From Ligustrum vulgare (taxonomy: Eukaryota > Streptophyta > Magnoliopsida > Lamiales > Oleaceae), in assembly GCA_963555705.1 (NCBI GenBank), contig OY743182.1, positions 50,658,592-50,722,591 on the forward strand: a stretch of DNA of 64,000 nt, given 5' to 3'. The notes beneath the pieces are model-generated. The model did no database searches, was not told the DNA's origin, and was given only the letters and a program-made list of their open reading frames with translations. The position numbers were made by a program, and so were the translations under genes. Shown here in pieces: positions 34,536 through 47,423 of this stretch (the stretch's first letter is position 1; each line of letters opens with the position of its first letter).

Positions 34536-35205
34536 TAGAGGTGTCAATCTTGGTGGTCCGGGCCGGGTCGGCCCGCCAGCATAAAAGCCCGATAACGGCC
34601 CGCTTGAAAAAAAGCCCGCCCGCTACGGGTTTCGGGTCAGCCCACAAATTTCGAACTATAACTCAGGCCCGCCCGTGAACCCATGTAGGTCGCAGTTCGT
34701 TCTGATTTGGCTAATTTGAATAAAAACATATATTTTTTTTATATTTATAGCAATTTTTTTGTCAAATTTCTAAATACAAAATGATTAAAATGATAAATTC
34801 ATATTTATACCATAAAAATTTACATAGAATTTAAATTTATATTTTATATTACATGAATTATTTCTAAATTTACAAATTTAAATAAAACAAAACAAATAAC
34901 AATTAAATACTAAATGTATTTCTAATTACTATTATCAAATAACATTACGTTTCATAGCTATTAGGGAGAAAAAATAAGGTTTTGATTTAAAAGTTGTATT
35001 AGAGTTTGTAGAAAAATGGAGATTTTCAATGTTATCATATTTAATAAATACAATTTTTTTTTCACGAGACAACGGGTTAACCGCGGCCCGGGAAGGTTTG
35101 ACCCGCAAAATCCGCGGTTCACAACTTCTTGACTTGTGACCCTCCCGCACTGGTCACGGGCCGATTTTCACGGGTCTGATCGGCCCGTCTGTCTTGATAC
35201 CTCTA
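34536..35205. mobile_element. hAT-type non-autonomous element (TAGAGGTGTCAA ends)
   Basis: The ends TAGAGGTGTCAATC and GTCTTGATACCTCTA are inverted repeats, with an 8 bp duplication CCTAGAAC at 34,528-34,535 and 35,206-35,213. Subterminal GGCCCG/CGGGCC motifs are abundant. The middle is AT-rich and non-coding. Confidence 0.88.
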
Positions 35206-36786
35206 CCTAGAACCAAACTTGGAAAAGCAAGAAAAAGGGTCGAAACATCCAAGTGGCATTAAGAAAAGCTTCAAGTGATTCCACGCATCTCTAAGCCGGG
35301 GAAGTACTTGAACTCCTCTTCTATGTACTTTATTTAGTCGATCATATCTATCTGACATACATTAAGGGTAATTTATATTTTTAGTTTGGGGGTAGGATCT
35401 CATTCATGCTTTTCATTCATTCGATTATTTGGGATACCAAAAAAAAAAAAAAAATTATAAATTTGAAATTTTTTTGTTGATTTGTTTATTTTCTAGGACA
35501 TAATTTGGATCAATTTTGTACTTTATCTAGAATAATGGACAACAGAAAAACTTGATTCTTCTTGACTAGTTATTCATGTTTGACTTCATAGTCTTGCACA
35601 TATAGCCATTGTTAGATCATTACTTGTGTAGGATTATGTTTGATATTTGTGGGGTATATTTATGCAACATGAACATGTGAATGACTTCAAAATACCAAAA
35701 CCTAGATCTATAAACATCTCGACCGTAAAATAGAACCAAATCGATCAAGAAGCAGTTTAGGGGTGGAAATGTTAATATGTGCATGTATTGATGAGTTGAG
35801 GATATATAGTTCTTGGTTTTGCACTTTTGGTTGCAATGGTTTGGTCAACGGGTATAAAATAGTACTAGCATAAAAATAGAAAAAAATCTAAAAGTCTTAT
35901 TCCACTCTTCGTAACCTTTGTGACTCGAGCAAGTAAGCTTTTAAGGGTCTTAAAGCCTGGTACGCTAAATTCAACTGAATTAGAAGTTATCAGCTCAAAA
36001 CTTGTTACATGGGTAACTTAGAATGTTTAAGGGAGAGGGGAATTATATATAAGACAATATTACATCTTTAACTTTTCTTTGTCGCCTTTGTGACCCGGGT
36101 AATTAAGTCTGTAAGGGTTCTATAAACCTGGTGTCCTAAAGTCGTCTAACTTGGGAATCATAGACCTAACACTTTCTAAAGGGGTCAAATAGAAAGTAAA
36201 TAAGAAAAATATTGCACAAAAATGTTAAAAGACAAGGACAATAAAAAAAATCGTCGATAAAAGCATAGTATAAGCTTTGTTGACTAAAATTTTGAAAATT
36301 GAGGTGTGAAGTTGGGAATTTCTTACCATCAATTTGTTGTGCATGCATATTTATAATCTTGACTATCTTGTGTGAAAAATGCGATGAAAAATGTTTATAA
36401 ATCACAATAGAGGGAATCATGGGATTTGAGAGAAAAACAATAAGTTGTGATCATCCATGATCGTTGTATGGAAAATCAATAGAACGTCATAGGTTGACCA
36501 CATGAGATTCAGGTTTGCTTGCACATAATTGGCCACACGATGTTAAGTATATTTTTGCATAAGATGCATTTGACTTTGGCTATTCACACATACATTTGAA
36601 AGTCTAGCATGAGATAACTATAACTATTTTTTTATTGTGTTGTTCAAAGTTATGTGCTAAAGTATAACATGATCTGGATTTTTGAGGCATATGATAAACA
36701 AGTTGACATGAAAAAAAAATATTTGCTTTGTAATTTAGTTTTACTTAGTTTGAGGACGAACTATAATTCTATTTTGGGGTATTTGA

Positions 36787-38206
36787 TAAGCGTATTTTAT
36801 GCACTTATTTATACGTCTAAATTAGGATAATATGTTTTCGTTTTAGAATTTGTTGATATTGCAGAAAATATCTCAAAGTTGACAGAATGAAGGAATTGAA
36901 GTGAATAAAGGACAAATGGATGATAAATGAAGCTTAATTGTACGCGTTGGAGAAGTGCACGAAGGAAATTGGGACAAGAGAGAAGTTCATTGAAGAAATC
37001 AAGAAGTTTGGAGACTTTAATAACCTAATCGAAAGTTGAAGGATTGAAGTGCAAATAAAGTAGTGGACCAAAAGGCAGAAGTTAAAAGTCAAAAAATTGC
37101 AGCTTTGACCTCGTCACTCCAATGTGAGCCGCCGTCGCGCGGTCGACACCCGAATCAACAAATTTGCTTTTATCATAACCGCACGACAACCAATGTTTGG
37201 CCTACGCGACTGTGTAGCCTTACGAGGCCCAGCAGCTATTTTCGGCCCATTCGCAATTTTACATAATTCCTTCCTTATTCTAATAGGTTTTCTCCTCTTC
37301 TATATTTACTACATAAGAGGCACAAAAATGGAAACCTTTGTACAGCTTCTAAACATCATAATCCCGCATTCTTAATATTAAATTCTTTGAAGAAAATTGA
37401 AGGCAGAGGCTTGGGAATTCAAGATTATCAATGGGGAGTGAAATACTTGGTGCAAAATTTCATTTTCTTTGTTAATTTGATAAACTCAATATGCGTAATT
37501 TAGATTTTACCGTGCTTTTATTTCTTTATTGATGAACTATTAATCTCATAGTTGGGATATTCGATGTAGCTTAGTTTTACGCTTTTAAATCTATAATTTT
37601 AGTTTTGCGTTATTGATTGCATGTGTTGATTTTATTTTATGTTTAATGCGTAAATTAATTCCCGACTAATTCGTGATATCATGTAATTCGAGAGGTGACC
37701 TAATAACCTAGATCTAGGAATAAAATTAGGTAATTCAACTACAATAGATATATACATATGTTGTTATTGTAATCGTTACATGAATTCTTGTATTCCATAC
37801 ACCTAATTATTATGATCTGATGTCTAAAAACATGGTTAATTAATTAGGTAGAATTGATTTAAACTCGAGAGAGGAATTTCATATGCATAAATGAATTCGA
37901 TCGAGCAAATAAATATGAATAAAACTAAATAAATGGAATTAATAGTATTGACTAATGTGAAATCGGATGTCCTAACACTTACAAACATCAATTTAGAAAA
38001 TTTAGTTACAATCTTTTCTTTTGTTTCATTTTTTATTTTAGTTAGATAATTTCTCATAATTTTACCGTTCAAATAAAGCGAGAATTAACATAGTTTCGAT
38101 ACTTAATTACAATCTCGGTGGGGTGATATTGATAATTCAGACTCAAAAAGTCCACTTTATTACCAGTCACAACCCGTACACTTACGGTATATTTTCAGTG
38201 AACAAG
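36787..38206 (+). repeat. gypsy-type LTR (about 1.4 kb)
   Basis: It begins TGATAAGCGTATTTTATGC right after a purine-rich stretch (ctattttggggtatt) and ends near 'ttttcagtgaaca'. It resembles the LTR end at 1-840. The open frames within it are not conserved. Confidence 0.55.
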
Positions 38207-39299
38207 GCACAATTAACCATTTAATTTCACATGAGATGAGTTGTGTTCAACTATTCTAAATTAGACATTTTACTAGTATATAATTAATTTGACATTGATC
38301 CCACGGCCAAATTAATTAAATCCACAAGGAATCTGTTGAAAGTCGAAACAATTAACATTAGAACCAAAACAAATAATAAACATCAACTGCTACGAATTGG
38401 ATTAGTTTCAATTGAGCTCATATTCATCACTGTATGAATTGGATTCAAGCTTTCCCAAGGAACCATGGATACTGCTGAATAGGGAGCCGCCGAATACACC
38501 AGCTACGCCTAACATGCTCGCCAAATCTGAAAAAAACCCAGAGGTTATTTGTATTCCTTGAAAACTCCCACCTACATCACCATTCAATTCAATATCAACA
38601 TTACAAAAAAAACATTCAGTGAGAATTCTTATTGTTATATTTCAAAAAATACCTGGAACATGGACTCTGTGTGTTATAATTTTGGCTTAGAACCACTTGC
38701 ATCCATTTTGTTTACAATGACTGATGTTTAATTGCGACTTGAATATAAATGTAACAACAATAATTAGATAAGCTAATTTCTTATAACTCTTTTGGGACTT
38801 GATCATTAATGACTTTATCTATTTTTATAATATTTTTCTAGTCATTATTACTTCAGTCCAATAAAAATTAGATAAACTAATTTCTTATAATAGAAAGTAA
38901 GTCTTCAAAAGATTATTATTTTTTATAATTTAATCCACAAGAAAATTAATTACAAATAGTCAAAGTAGTTTTCTGCAAAATTTCAAACAAAACATGTTTT
39001 TTCAGTTTTTCATTTTTAGAAACAGTTTTCAGAATGACAAACAGAACGAGTTTTCAACATATCTAAAGACTTGAAATGAAAACGAAAAATAGAAAACGTT
39101 TTTAAAAATAAAAAACATAAAATGAAATACAAACAGAACGACACATAAATGTTTGTAAAATGACAACCTGGGTCCGAATAACCATCAACATTACCTACTC
39201 ACCAAATCACCTCTCATACTATACTGCAGATCATGTACATGTGTTAAACAAATTCGCGACTCGAGCGGTTTTTACATAGTTGAGCCACTGTACTGATAA
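38207..39299. other. AT-rich spacer
   Basis: Apart from the plastid-like patch at 38,457-38,516 I see no gene. 38,960-39,130 is rich in imperfect inverted A/T motifs (aaaacgttttt, gaaacagtttt) and may be a decayed MITE. Confidence 0.3.
38457..38516 (-). pseudogene. psbA: short psbA (photosystem II D1)-like fragment
   Basis: On the minus strand, about 60 bp translate to [14 protein letters not shown] followed by a diverged IHGSL, matching the D1 segment around the QB/iron-binding histidine ([20 protein letters not shown] in chloroplasts). Similarity ends abruptly on both sides. It is most simply a nuclear insertion of plastid DNA; so short a match could also be a coincidence of an unrelated exon, as a splice-like 'tttttttcag' precedes it. 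Confidence 0.55.
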
Positions 39300-39806
39300 A
39301 GTGTACAAAAACTTTCGGTTGCCATGTCCTTATTTAAGGCCGTCAATGTATCAAATGGAGTCTAATTCTTGGTTTCTTGGTAGCATTTCAAATTACTCAC
39401 GGAATACTTTCCCATATATTTTTCCGTGTAAGAAATGGATAGCTGAGGAGGAAGTTATGGACTTTCAAAGTAGGCCACTCAAAATGTTTTTTGGGTCAAC
39501 CGTTTTTACCGTTCTAATTTTAAAAACTCATCGAGGGCTATCCGTTAGTCGAAATGAGAAACCGTCTTTATATTCTCGAAGTACGCTCCGAGCACTTGCT
39601 CGTATATATATCACATGTAATCAAATGAGGTCGGGAGTGATAAAAAAGTCTCGAGAAAAGAGATACTTTAAATATGTTTTTGACGTAACTTTTCTTTTAT
39701 AAAAAATCAGTTTTCCATTTTTTTTCTTTAATCAAATAAAATTTGAAAATGCTTTTACTACGTCATAATGAATTATTAATGATGTCAAAATTTTAAGGTC
39801 GTTCCA
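39300..39806 (-). repeat. truncated 3' LTR
   Basis: Direct repeat of about 44,390-44,893. Shared phrases include 'gaggaggaagttatggact', 'aagtaggccact', 'aaatgaggtcgg' and 'gtaacttt'. The outer part is missing. Confidence 0.75.
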
Positions 39807-40308
39807 ATCTTCCATTCCTAAAAGAATTTCGTTCTCGAAATTTGTCAAAGGGAAATACTTTAGATCATATATACTCGGTGAATGACTAAGTATATCTTTA
39901 AGATCTCTAACAAACATAAGATTTGAAAATGGGATAAAGTTTTAAAGACATGTTTGACACAGCATAACTGAACACACACTTTCTGAGAATGACATTTCGA
40001 ACCCATGACTTCTGCAATGAATACTAAACAAGATCAAACTTTAACTAGTTGTTTCAGAAAAAGAACTTACAACGAACTAACGCTTCCATTGCGCACTCTG
40101 ATACTAATGACACTATAATTATTTGCATTTCTAGTTTAAGGCTTCTAAGATAGATTGGATGACAAGAAGAAAGATCAAGGAAAAAGATGACACAAAGTAA
40201 TGGTGTGATTGTTTCTGTCAAGCTAACATTTAGAAGTTAGTAAAAAATACGAGTCCTTATTTCCCAAAAATTGATCAATAGTAAAAGCTTCTACCAGAGT
40301 ATAAAACT

Positions 40309-40599
40309 CAATGTTTTCAGACCTGGCCCGGTCATCAACCCGACCGAGAGACTGGGTCAAGGGTCAAATGGTCAACCCGAATTCGACTAGGGGTCGACCT
40401 GAGCATTAAATAATATTAAAAAAATTTAAAAATTAAAAAAAAATCAGAAAAATTAAAAGAATAAAATATATATATATATAAAGGGTCAGGGTCGGCCAGG
40501 TTTCTTGGGTCGACCCAGGTCATTTACAGGGTTTGACCCGACTGGATTTTATATGTGACCCAACTCGATTTTTTAGCTGGATCGGGTTTGAAAACACTG
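40309..40599. mobile_element. hAT-type MITE (CAATGTTTTCAGACC ends)
   Basis: The ends CAATGTTTTCAGACC and GGTTTGAAAACACTG are inverted, with a perfect 8 bp duplication ATAAAACT at 40,301-40,308 and 40,600-40,607. Subterminal GGGTCGACC-type motifs are frequent. Confidence 0.88.
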
Positions 40600-42288
40600 A
40601 TAAAACTTGTTTAAAGTAAATGCATTAACTAAATCAAGTATTTCGACCAAAAACTGAAGCATTTACGATGTTCATGCTCGTATTTGCAAAAAGTACTCCA
40701 GCTATGTAGAAATCTCTTAAATTGAAATCTAGTCTTTTGAAAAAATATCTTTTAAAAATATGCCGATCACAGCTTGATATATGGACAGAATATCTGTATA
40801 TCCAAAATAATTGACAAATAAAGATTGTGATGTATTGTTGGCCCGTATCTCCAGCTGCTCAAACAACAGATCTACATCTTAATAGCCAATTATATATTGT
40901 AATTAACGTATCGCCGGTGATCCATACATCATAGGTATTTTCCAATATTGATGTCTGCATACTGTAATGCATGACTTGATGGGTCCCCTACGGTTCTCGT
41001 CTAATACCCTGAGAGCTCTATAACATATCATAATGGGTCACAACCTATAATTCGATCATTCACATCCAAATTGATCCCACCTGGGATCTCACAAATTTTC
41101 ACATTAATATACCGTCATACCTTATCATTAGGCAGCTCAAGGTATATAACAACATATCCATAATTAGGAGCGGGGTACTTTGGAACAACGTAGTCTAATA
41201 TGCACTTGATAAATACTTTTAAGAAGATAAATAATAAAATATCATATATTCAAGCAGGAAAATCATTTTTTGTGGGACCCTTATCATGATCACAATAATT
41301 ATCCCGAGTGCTCAATTAAAGTAACACCCGAAATAGGGTTTCCAAACCTCACAAGACTACGTCAAGTTGAGATGGGACTTTTGCCCGAATTAGGGTTTCC
41401 AATCACGAGAATTTTGTCTGAACTAGGGTTTCCAATTCTCACAGGACCACGACAAGCTAAGATGGAACTTTTTCCCATATAGGGTTTCCAAATCTCATAG
41501 AAGTATTTGAGACTATCAAGAAGGATAGAAATGCAACTCATGATACATGCAAGAAAATTGGTTTATGCAACTTTTCAAGAGCATGATTTTACGAGAACAC
41601 AAGTTTACAAGAGTAAAACTTGACAAGAAAGTTTATGAGAACACAATTTTACAAGATAAAGTTCATGAGAAAGACTATGCAAGGTCACGAGCACGTAATA
41701 TAACATGTATAATCATGTAGAAAGGAAACTTTTCAAAAGATGTCTAAAATCATCTCCGTACTGACATAAGGAATCGAGTATCGACATCAAGTCTTTGAGT
41801 GTTGACATCTAGGATTTTACAGTAAAATATATTATTTTTGAGTTCTACTAGTATTGACATATGATCTATCTGGTCTTGACGTTATAGATACTGAGACATT
41901 CGTTTCATTAGTGTCGACACTTGAGTTCTCAAGTGTTGACATCTGTCAAGAATAAGTATTTTCTTTTACTTGGAAGCTTGTTCAATCTACGAACATTATC
42001 CGAAGATGTTACATTTATTGAAATATTAATAACATATTTTATCTTGTATGCTCTACATTTCCTAAGTTGAACAGCCAGTTCAAGTATCACGAGAATATAA
42101 ACCAAATATAGATTCATACATCAATTATTCCAAGTCTATTATAAATTTTCAAATTATAGTAGTCTAATAATTAAATCAAGTATAACAAGTAACCACTTAC
42201 TTGATTGGGGATACTTCTATTGATGACTTGATAGATATGTGCACTAGGCAGTCTACAAAATCTTAAAACCAAATACTCTGATACCACT

Positions 42289-44893
42289 TGTAAGAACCCG
42301 AATTTTTCAAAACTTTTTCCAAATCACTTCACTTAAAATAAAATTCATTTATTTAAAAAAGTAGCGATATTAATTTTAAAACATTATTTTCAAGATCTCG
42401 AGTTTAAAATCATGAGTTCAATAAACATGCGATAGTTCAAACACAATAGTTCTTATTCAGTGGTGTGTCCACAACTCACTGGTCGTTACCTAGCGCAGCA
42501 CTCTCTGTCAAGTTAACTGAAAACCCACTTCAATCATTTTTCCTTCAATAGCTAATCGACAAGTTAGAATTTGTGTTGAACACACAAACGTGCCCAGTGA
42601 GCAGAATATGGTGCACCTATGTTATTGCACATTAGGATATACAAGTCATCCTCACATACTCAAAACAAGTTCAAATGTATGATGAGTAGTAAATGCACAT
42701 ACATGTTCTTTTCAAAAATCATGTTAGATGAGTATTAGATCCATATGCATGTTCTTTTCAAAAATCATGTTTTTAGGACCCGATTATCGATTATCTCCTC
42801 TACCCAAAAGTACTTAACATTTCCATGAACCGGATATCGATAAATTGGTCATAACACATCAGATTACATAGGACTATTTCATCTTTTAGGGCTTCTACAT
42901 CCCTGTCATCTTTCACCCTGTTCGACTTCAATAGGGATATTAGATCACCGTGTCATTCCTCACAACACTCGAAGTCGCGAGGTGCTCCGACATCATCAAC
43001 ATCGGCCATAACATATCAGATTCCATAGGACTATTTCTTCCTCTAGGGCTTCTACATCCCGTCATCTTTCACCATGTTCGACTCCAACATGGATATTAGA
43101 TCACCATGTCGTTCTTCACAACCCTCGGAGTCGCGAGCTCTCGACGTCATCAACATCGATATCCATATTGGTTACCGAGGGCACTAGAGTTCAAATCTAT
43201 AATCCATATGAACAAACCTCTTCTTTATGCATAAAATTTCTTTCATGATTCATCATCTATCAAATACCATTGCATTTTCAAAACATGAACCGAATGTAAT
43301 TTCATCATATCATGCTATCACATTATACCACATAATAAGGTATATCGAATATTCAGTTCATTAATCCAATGATTCAAGTAACAATATTCAACTCATATAT
43401 AATGAATCATATATTTCACATAAACATACTCGACTCACTTATAACGACTCATTCGTATAAACATATTCAACTTACATATAAATATTCCACTAACTTATTA
43501 TTCAACTAATCCAAGTAAATACATTCATCATGAATCAACTAATTTAAATAACACACCCGACTCACTTATAACAATATAATTCATGTAAACATATCTCACT
43601 CACTGTTTAATGGATGAATATATCCATAATGCCTCCTAGAATTGTTTTATCTTGGAATGGAAGTATTTCGTTGAGATTTGGATGAAGTATATGAAGAAAT
43701 AAGGTTATAAATCCTGGTACATAAATGTGAATAAATATAATCGAATCAGGAGTTCAACAAACTTTACGGTTTGCAAATCAGAGTTGTAAATCAAATGTTA
43801 TGGTTGAATGAAGTTCGGTTGACATGATGTCCAATTGGTGTCGACATCAAGGTGTCAGAAAGCTATTTTTTCATCATGTTAAGCCCAAATAAACATGGTG
43901 TCGAAACCAAATATCTAGGTGTCGACACCAAACGTATTTTAAGAACCTGAAACATTATTTTTTCATTGCTTTGATCCGATACCATATATTTTGATAAAGG
44001 ACTTTGACAAAAACATATTTGCCAATAAAAAGATGAATTTAAATGGATTGAAACTTGATTTTGGTATAAAGTCCTGACCTAGGGTTTTGAAGTTGAAGAA
44101 CAAATCTTTCAACGTTTCTACTTTGATTTCACTTGTGAGGATTTCATTCAAGAGCTTGGGTGTTTATACGAGTAATTGGTTACTTGGAAACGAAGGAAGA
44201 TCTTGGCAATAGGAGATTACCAACTTTCTTCATGACTAAGGTTTGGATGGCTCTTATCTTCAACAAGTAGGAGGTTGAAGATAATTCTCATGCAAGCAGG
44301 TGCTGTATAATATAGATAAGGTGACTAATGAAGTAAATGATTCAACCGTGGCAATTCCTAAGTTGACACCTCGTGCTTGGAACTTTAGAAATTCTAGTTT
44401 GGAGAGTCATGTTTGAGCTAACATTCAAGGTATCAAACGGAGTCTTAATTCCTAGTTTGTTGATACCAGTTGAAATTACTCACGGTGTACTTTCCCGTAA
44501 ATTTTTCGATGCAAGAAATAGATAATCGAGGAGGAAGTTATGGACTTCTAAAGTAGGCCACTGAAACTCTTTTTCGGGTTAACCATTTTTACCGTCCTAA
44601 CTTTAAAAACTCATCAAGTGCTATCCATTGGTCGAAATGAAAAATCGTTTTCATATTCTCGAAGTTCGTTCCAAGAATTTTTCCGTACATATATCACATA
44701 TAATTAAATGAGGTCGGAAATGATAGAAAAAGTCTTGAGAAAAGAGACACTCTAAATATATTTTTTACGTAACTTTTATTTTATAAAAATTCTGTTTTTC
44801 ATTTTCTTTCTTTCTTTAATCAAATAAACTTTAAAAATGCTTTTATCAGTCATAATGGATTATTAGTGATGTTAGAATTTTCGGGTCGTTACA
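42289..44893 (-). repeat. 2.6 kb 5' LTR
   Basis: Bounded by TGTAAGAACCCGAA and TTCGGGTCGTTACA, an inverted pair with two mismatches. It includes a 158 bp tandem duplication (42,849-43,164). Its outer edge abuts LINE-derived RNase H coding sequence. Confidence 0.75.
42849..43164. repeat. 158 bp tandem duplication inside the LTR
   Basis: Two diverged copies share 'agggcttctacatcccgtc', 'atattagatcaccatgtc' and 'catcatcaacatcg'. Copy starts are near 42,849 and 43,007. Confidence 0.7.
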
Positions 44894-45329
44894 ACCCGGG
44901 CCAGGCAGCTACATGTGGTGTCTTAAGAGATGATGGTGGTTCATGGATTAGTGGCTTTATTTTGGAGTTGGTATATTTTGATATGGACAATTTATTAGGG
45001 TCTCCTACTTTGTTGGAAGTAGGGTTACAGATTGGTTAAGCTAGAGTCACGTTTTCTATTAGCGATTCAAAAGATCAATAATCATATAATTCGATCAGAT
45101 CCTCATCTTCATTTGATTGATGCTATCAAAGACCTTCAACAACACATTTGCTACATACAACATGTTCACGGGGATGCAAACTTTTCCGCGGATTGGATGG
45201 CCACATACTTCGACCATTTAAGCTTAGGCTTACGTACTTTCAGTTTCCCTTCGAGTGATTTATCTTTTTACTTATTTGCTTGCAGAACATACTTTATTTG
45301 AATCTTCCAAGAGCGTAAAAATAAATAAT
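44894..45329 (+). pseudogene. RNase H domain of a LINE-type element
   Basis: The plus-strand text gives CGVLRDDGGSWISGF at the start and, after frameshifts, IQHVHGDANFSADWMA and a final hydrophobic segment. This is the C-terminal RNase H-like domain found in plant LINE polyproteins and their domesticated fragments (G-x-V-L-R-D...W...G-F, then HV-x-x-x-N-x-x-AD-x-x-A). Stops and shifts show it is dead. It lies immediately outside the gypsy LTR and is followed by the copia insertion. Confidence 0.75.
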
Positions 45330-45900
45330 TGTTGGGAATTACATACAAATTTCCTCTCTAATTAACCCTACAAAAATTTTTGATATTCAAGAAATACTAA
45401 ACAAACCAGAAAATAAGTACAAACACAGAAATTTACGTGGTTCGATAACTTACCTACGTTCACGGACCCTCGTCAAAACTATTCACTATATAATAAATTG
45501 TTACAATTATATAGAATTTGCACCCACCAAACCCCTCAAGTATTATAGGAAAAATAATTAAGCTTTACCACATCTACCAATTTCTATTTCTTTGAACAAC
45601 CCACAAAAAATCCAAGAAAAACTAAGATGCTAGAGTACATTTTTCCTTACAATACTCTCTAATCAATGTGCAATTAATTGACTCCTTAATACACATATTT
45701 ATAGATAAACATAACCCAAAAACGTGTATTACTTATGCCCCAAGATATTTCCATGTTGAAGTATAATAATCAGAATAAGTAAAAAAATTAATGCCAAAAA
45801 GATTATCTTCCTTTTCTTTTCATCCTTAACTTGGTCTTCAAGTTAACAACTTTAATAAGAAAATCAATTCTCCAAGATATTTTTAGGTCAAAACCCAACA
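45330..45900 (-). repeat. copia LTR (3')
   Basis: 571 bp direct repeat of 47,424-47,991, sharing for example 'acaaatttcctctctaatta' and 'cacagaaatttacgtggttc'. Confidence 0.85.
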
Positions 45901-46279
45901 ATCTCCACCTTGACACAAAAATTATTCCAAACCAAAAAATTCAAATTCAATCATTGGGTAAACAGGCAAGCATTTTTCACTTTGACGATTTCATACTCCA
46001 CCATATGAGTATAACCACTCAGAATTATCAACGAACTCCTAACTTTTCATCGACTCATGTCGAAATAAATCTTGCTGAAAAATTATAGTGCAACCCCCAT
46101 GTTTGGCTTTCCTTGGGAGCTCATCAGCCATCGACATCAATTTCATCACACACCTTGCATTAATGCCAAACCAATGCCCGTGTGCAAGTACATGTGCTTG
46201 CCAGCAAGAACACATCATCTATCATGGAAACTAGCTTTATGCCATAAGGAAGTCTCATCTTACTAAAGTACATCATCAC

Positions 46280-46836
46280 CACCCTCCACCAGGAGAGTCG
46301 CATTGTTCACCTCTGAGCAGTTAGCCGACTCTGCTCCACCTTTTGGACATTTTTTTCTCACATTACTAGATTTACCACAGTTCCAACACATTATCTCTTA
46401 TTCATGGAGTTGCCTCTTTTCCACTTTTCAGTAACAAGCAAAGTGTTTTCAGATGGACTGTCACTTCAACCTAATCAACTTAACTTCTGAAAATTCTACC
46501 ATTTCCTTCATGTACATCAAAATTAGCATGATGTACTCAAACGTGAATGGAAGATATCAAATGAACCTTATCCTCATCATTAATCTTAACTTCAATAGAT
46601 TCCAGTTCAGAAACAATCACATTGAGAACACTAAGATGGTCTAAAATTTTAATACCTGCATTCATTCTCAAAGAATGAAATCGCTCCTTCATATACAAGT
46701 TATTTGATAAACTCTTCATCTGATACAACTCTTTCAATTTTTCCCACAATTCCTTCACATCAAATATCCCGTAAATATTTGGAAGAACACATTTGGACAA
46801 ACAAAATTGTAACATGCTAGCAGCCTTCAAATCCAA
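46280..46836 (-). pseudogene. copia gag remnant
   Basis: The frame at 46,537-46,836 reads AASMLQFCLS, KELWEKLKELYQMKSLSNNL, YMKERFHSLRMNAG and SELESIEVKINDEDK, the UBN2-type gag domain of plant copia elements. Downstream, near 46,340-46,400 (minus strand), CWNCGKSSNVRKKCPK resembles the zinc knuckle with the usual His replaced. Stops separate the parts. Confidence 0.8.
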
Positions 46837-46886
46837 ATCTTCTCAATATTCATCACTCGTTCTGTATTTAGTTTCTTTGTCAAAAT

Positions 46887-47208
46887 CGGTGTTCTAAAAC
46901 GCGCGCATAGTGTGCGCCTAGGCGCGACGCACGCCTCTCGCCCGTCGCTTTGGTGAAAAGCGCGAAAAAAACGTTTTAAAATTTTTTTATCTAAGAAGCG
47001 CACACAAAGCGTGCCGAAGCACGCTCCTGCTTTCTTTTTCTTTTTTTTTTTTCATTTTTTTCATTTTTACTTGTTTAAGTATGAGTAAAATTTAAATCAA
47101 ATATTTAGAAATTGAAAAATACTTTTTAATGCCTACTCTAGCTTAAGCTTCAAAAGCTTGACTATCGGGCTCCACGCTTCGTCACGCTTCACCCTTTTTA
47201 GAACACTG
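46887..47208. mobile_element. hAT-type MITE inside the copia element
   Basis: The ends CGGTGTTCTAAAA and TTTTTAGAACACTG are inverted. Flanking 8-mers GTCAAAAT and ATCAGAAC agree at five positions, the rest being transitions. Subterminal GCGC/CGCGCC-rich sequence is typical of this MITE type. Confidence 0.7.
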
Positions 47209-47423
47209 ATCAGAACCCGAGGTTGGTTTTTCCTTTAAAACTTTCTGCAGTCCCGTTTGAATCAATACATCCATGACTTGTACTTACCACAAGCCAGAAT
47301 TGATCTTCTAGTCAAATTTCACCACGTTGTACTTTCCAAACATATTTTCTTTTGCTCCAAAAAATTTTCGAACCACCTAATACTCTATTAATTAGACGTC
47401 GATTTCCCCGTCGACGGCGCCAC

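Larger units (their letters stand above)
34199..38206 (+). mobile_element. 3' part of a second gypsy-type element with its LTR
   Basis: Internal non-coding DNA (34,199-36,786, interrupted by a hAT MITE) leads into an LTR at 36,787. Features typical of the 3' untranslated part of large plant gypsy elements are 'tttagtttgggggtagg' near 35,380 and 'tagtttgaggacgaacta' just before the LTR. No polymerase domain was found. The boundary with the previous element near 34,198 is inferred from where LTR similarity stops. Confidence 0.6.
39300..44893 (-). mobile_element. degraded gypsy-type element with very long LTR
   Basis: The right LTR (42,289-44,893) has a primer-binding site at its left edge: the minus strand reads TGGTATCAGAG at 42,276-42,286, the tRNA-iMet type. 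The last ~500 bp of the LTR is repeated directly at 39,300-39,806, followed by a purine-rich CTTTTAGGAATGGAAGAT on the minus strand, as expected for the polypurine tract. The 2.5 kb between them has no recognisable pol domains apart from a short FENEILLGMEDW-type end that precedes the tract. It contains a hAT MITE. Confidence 0.7.
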
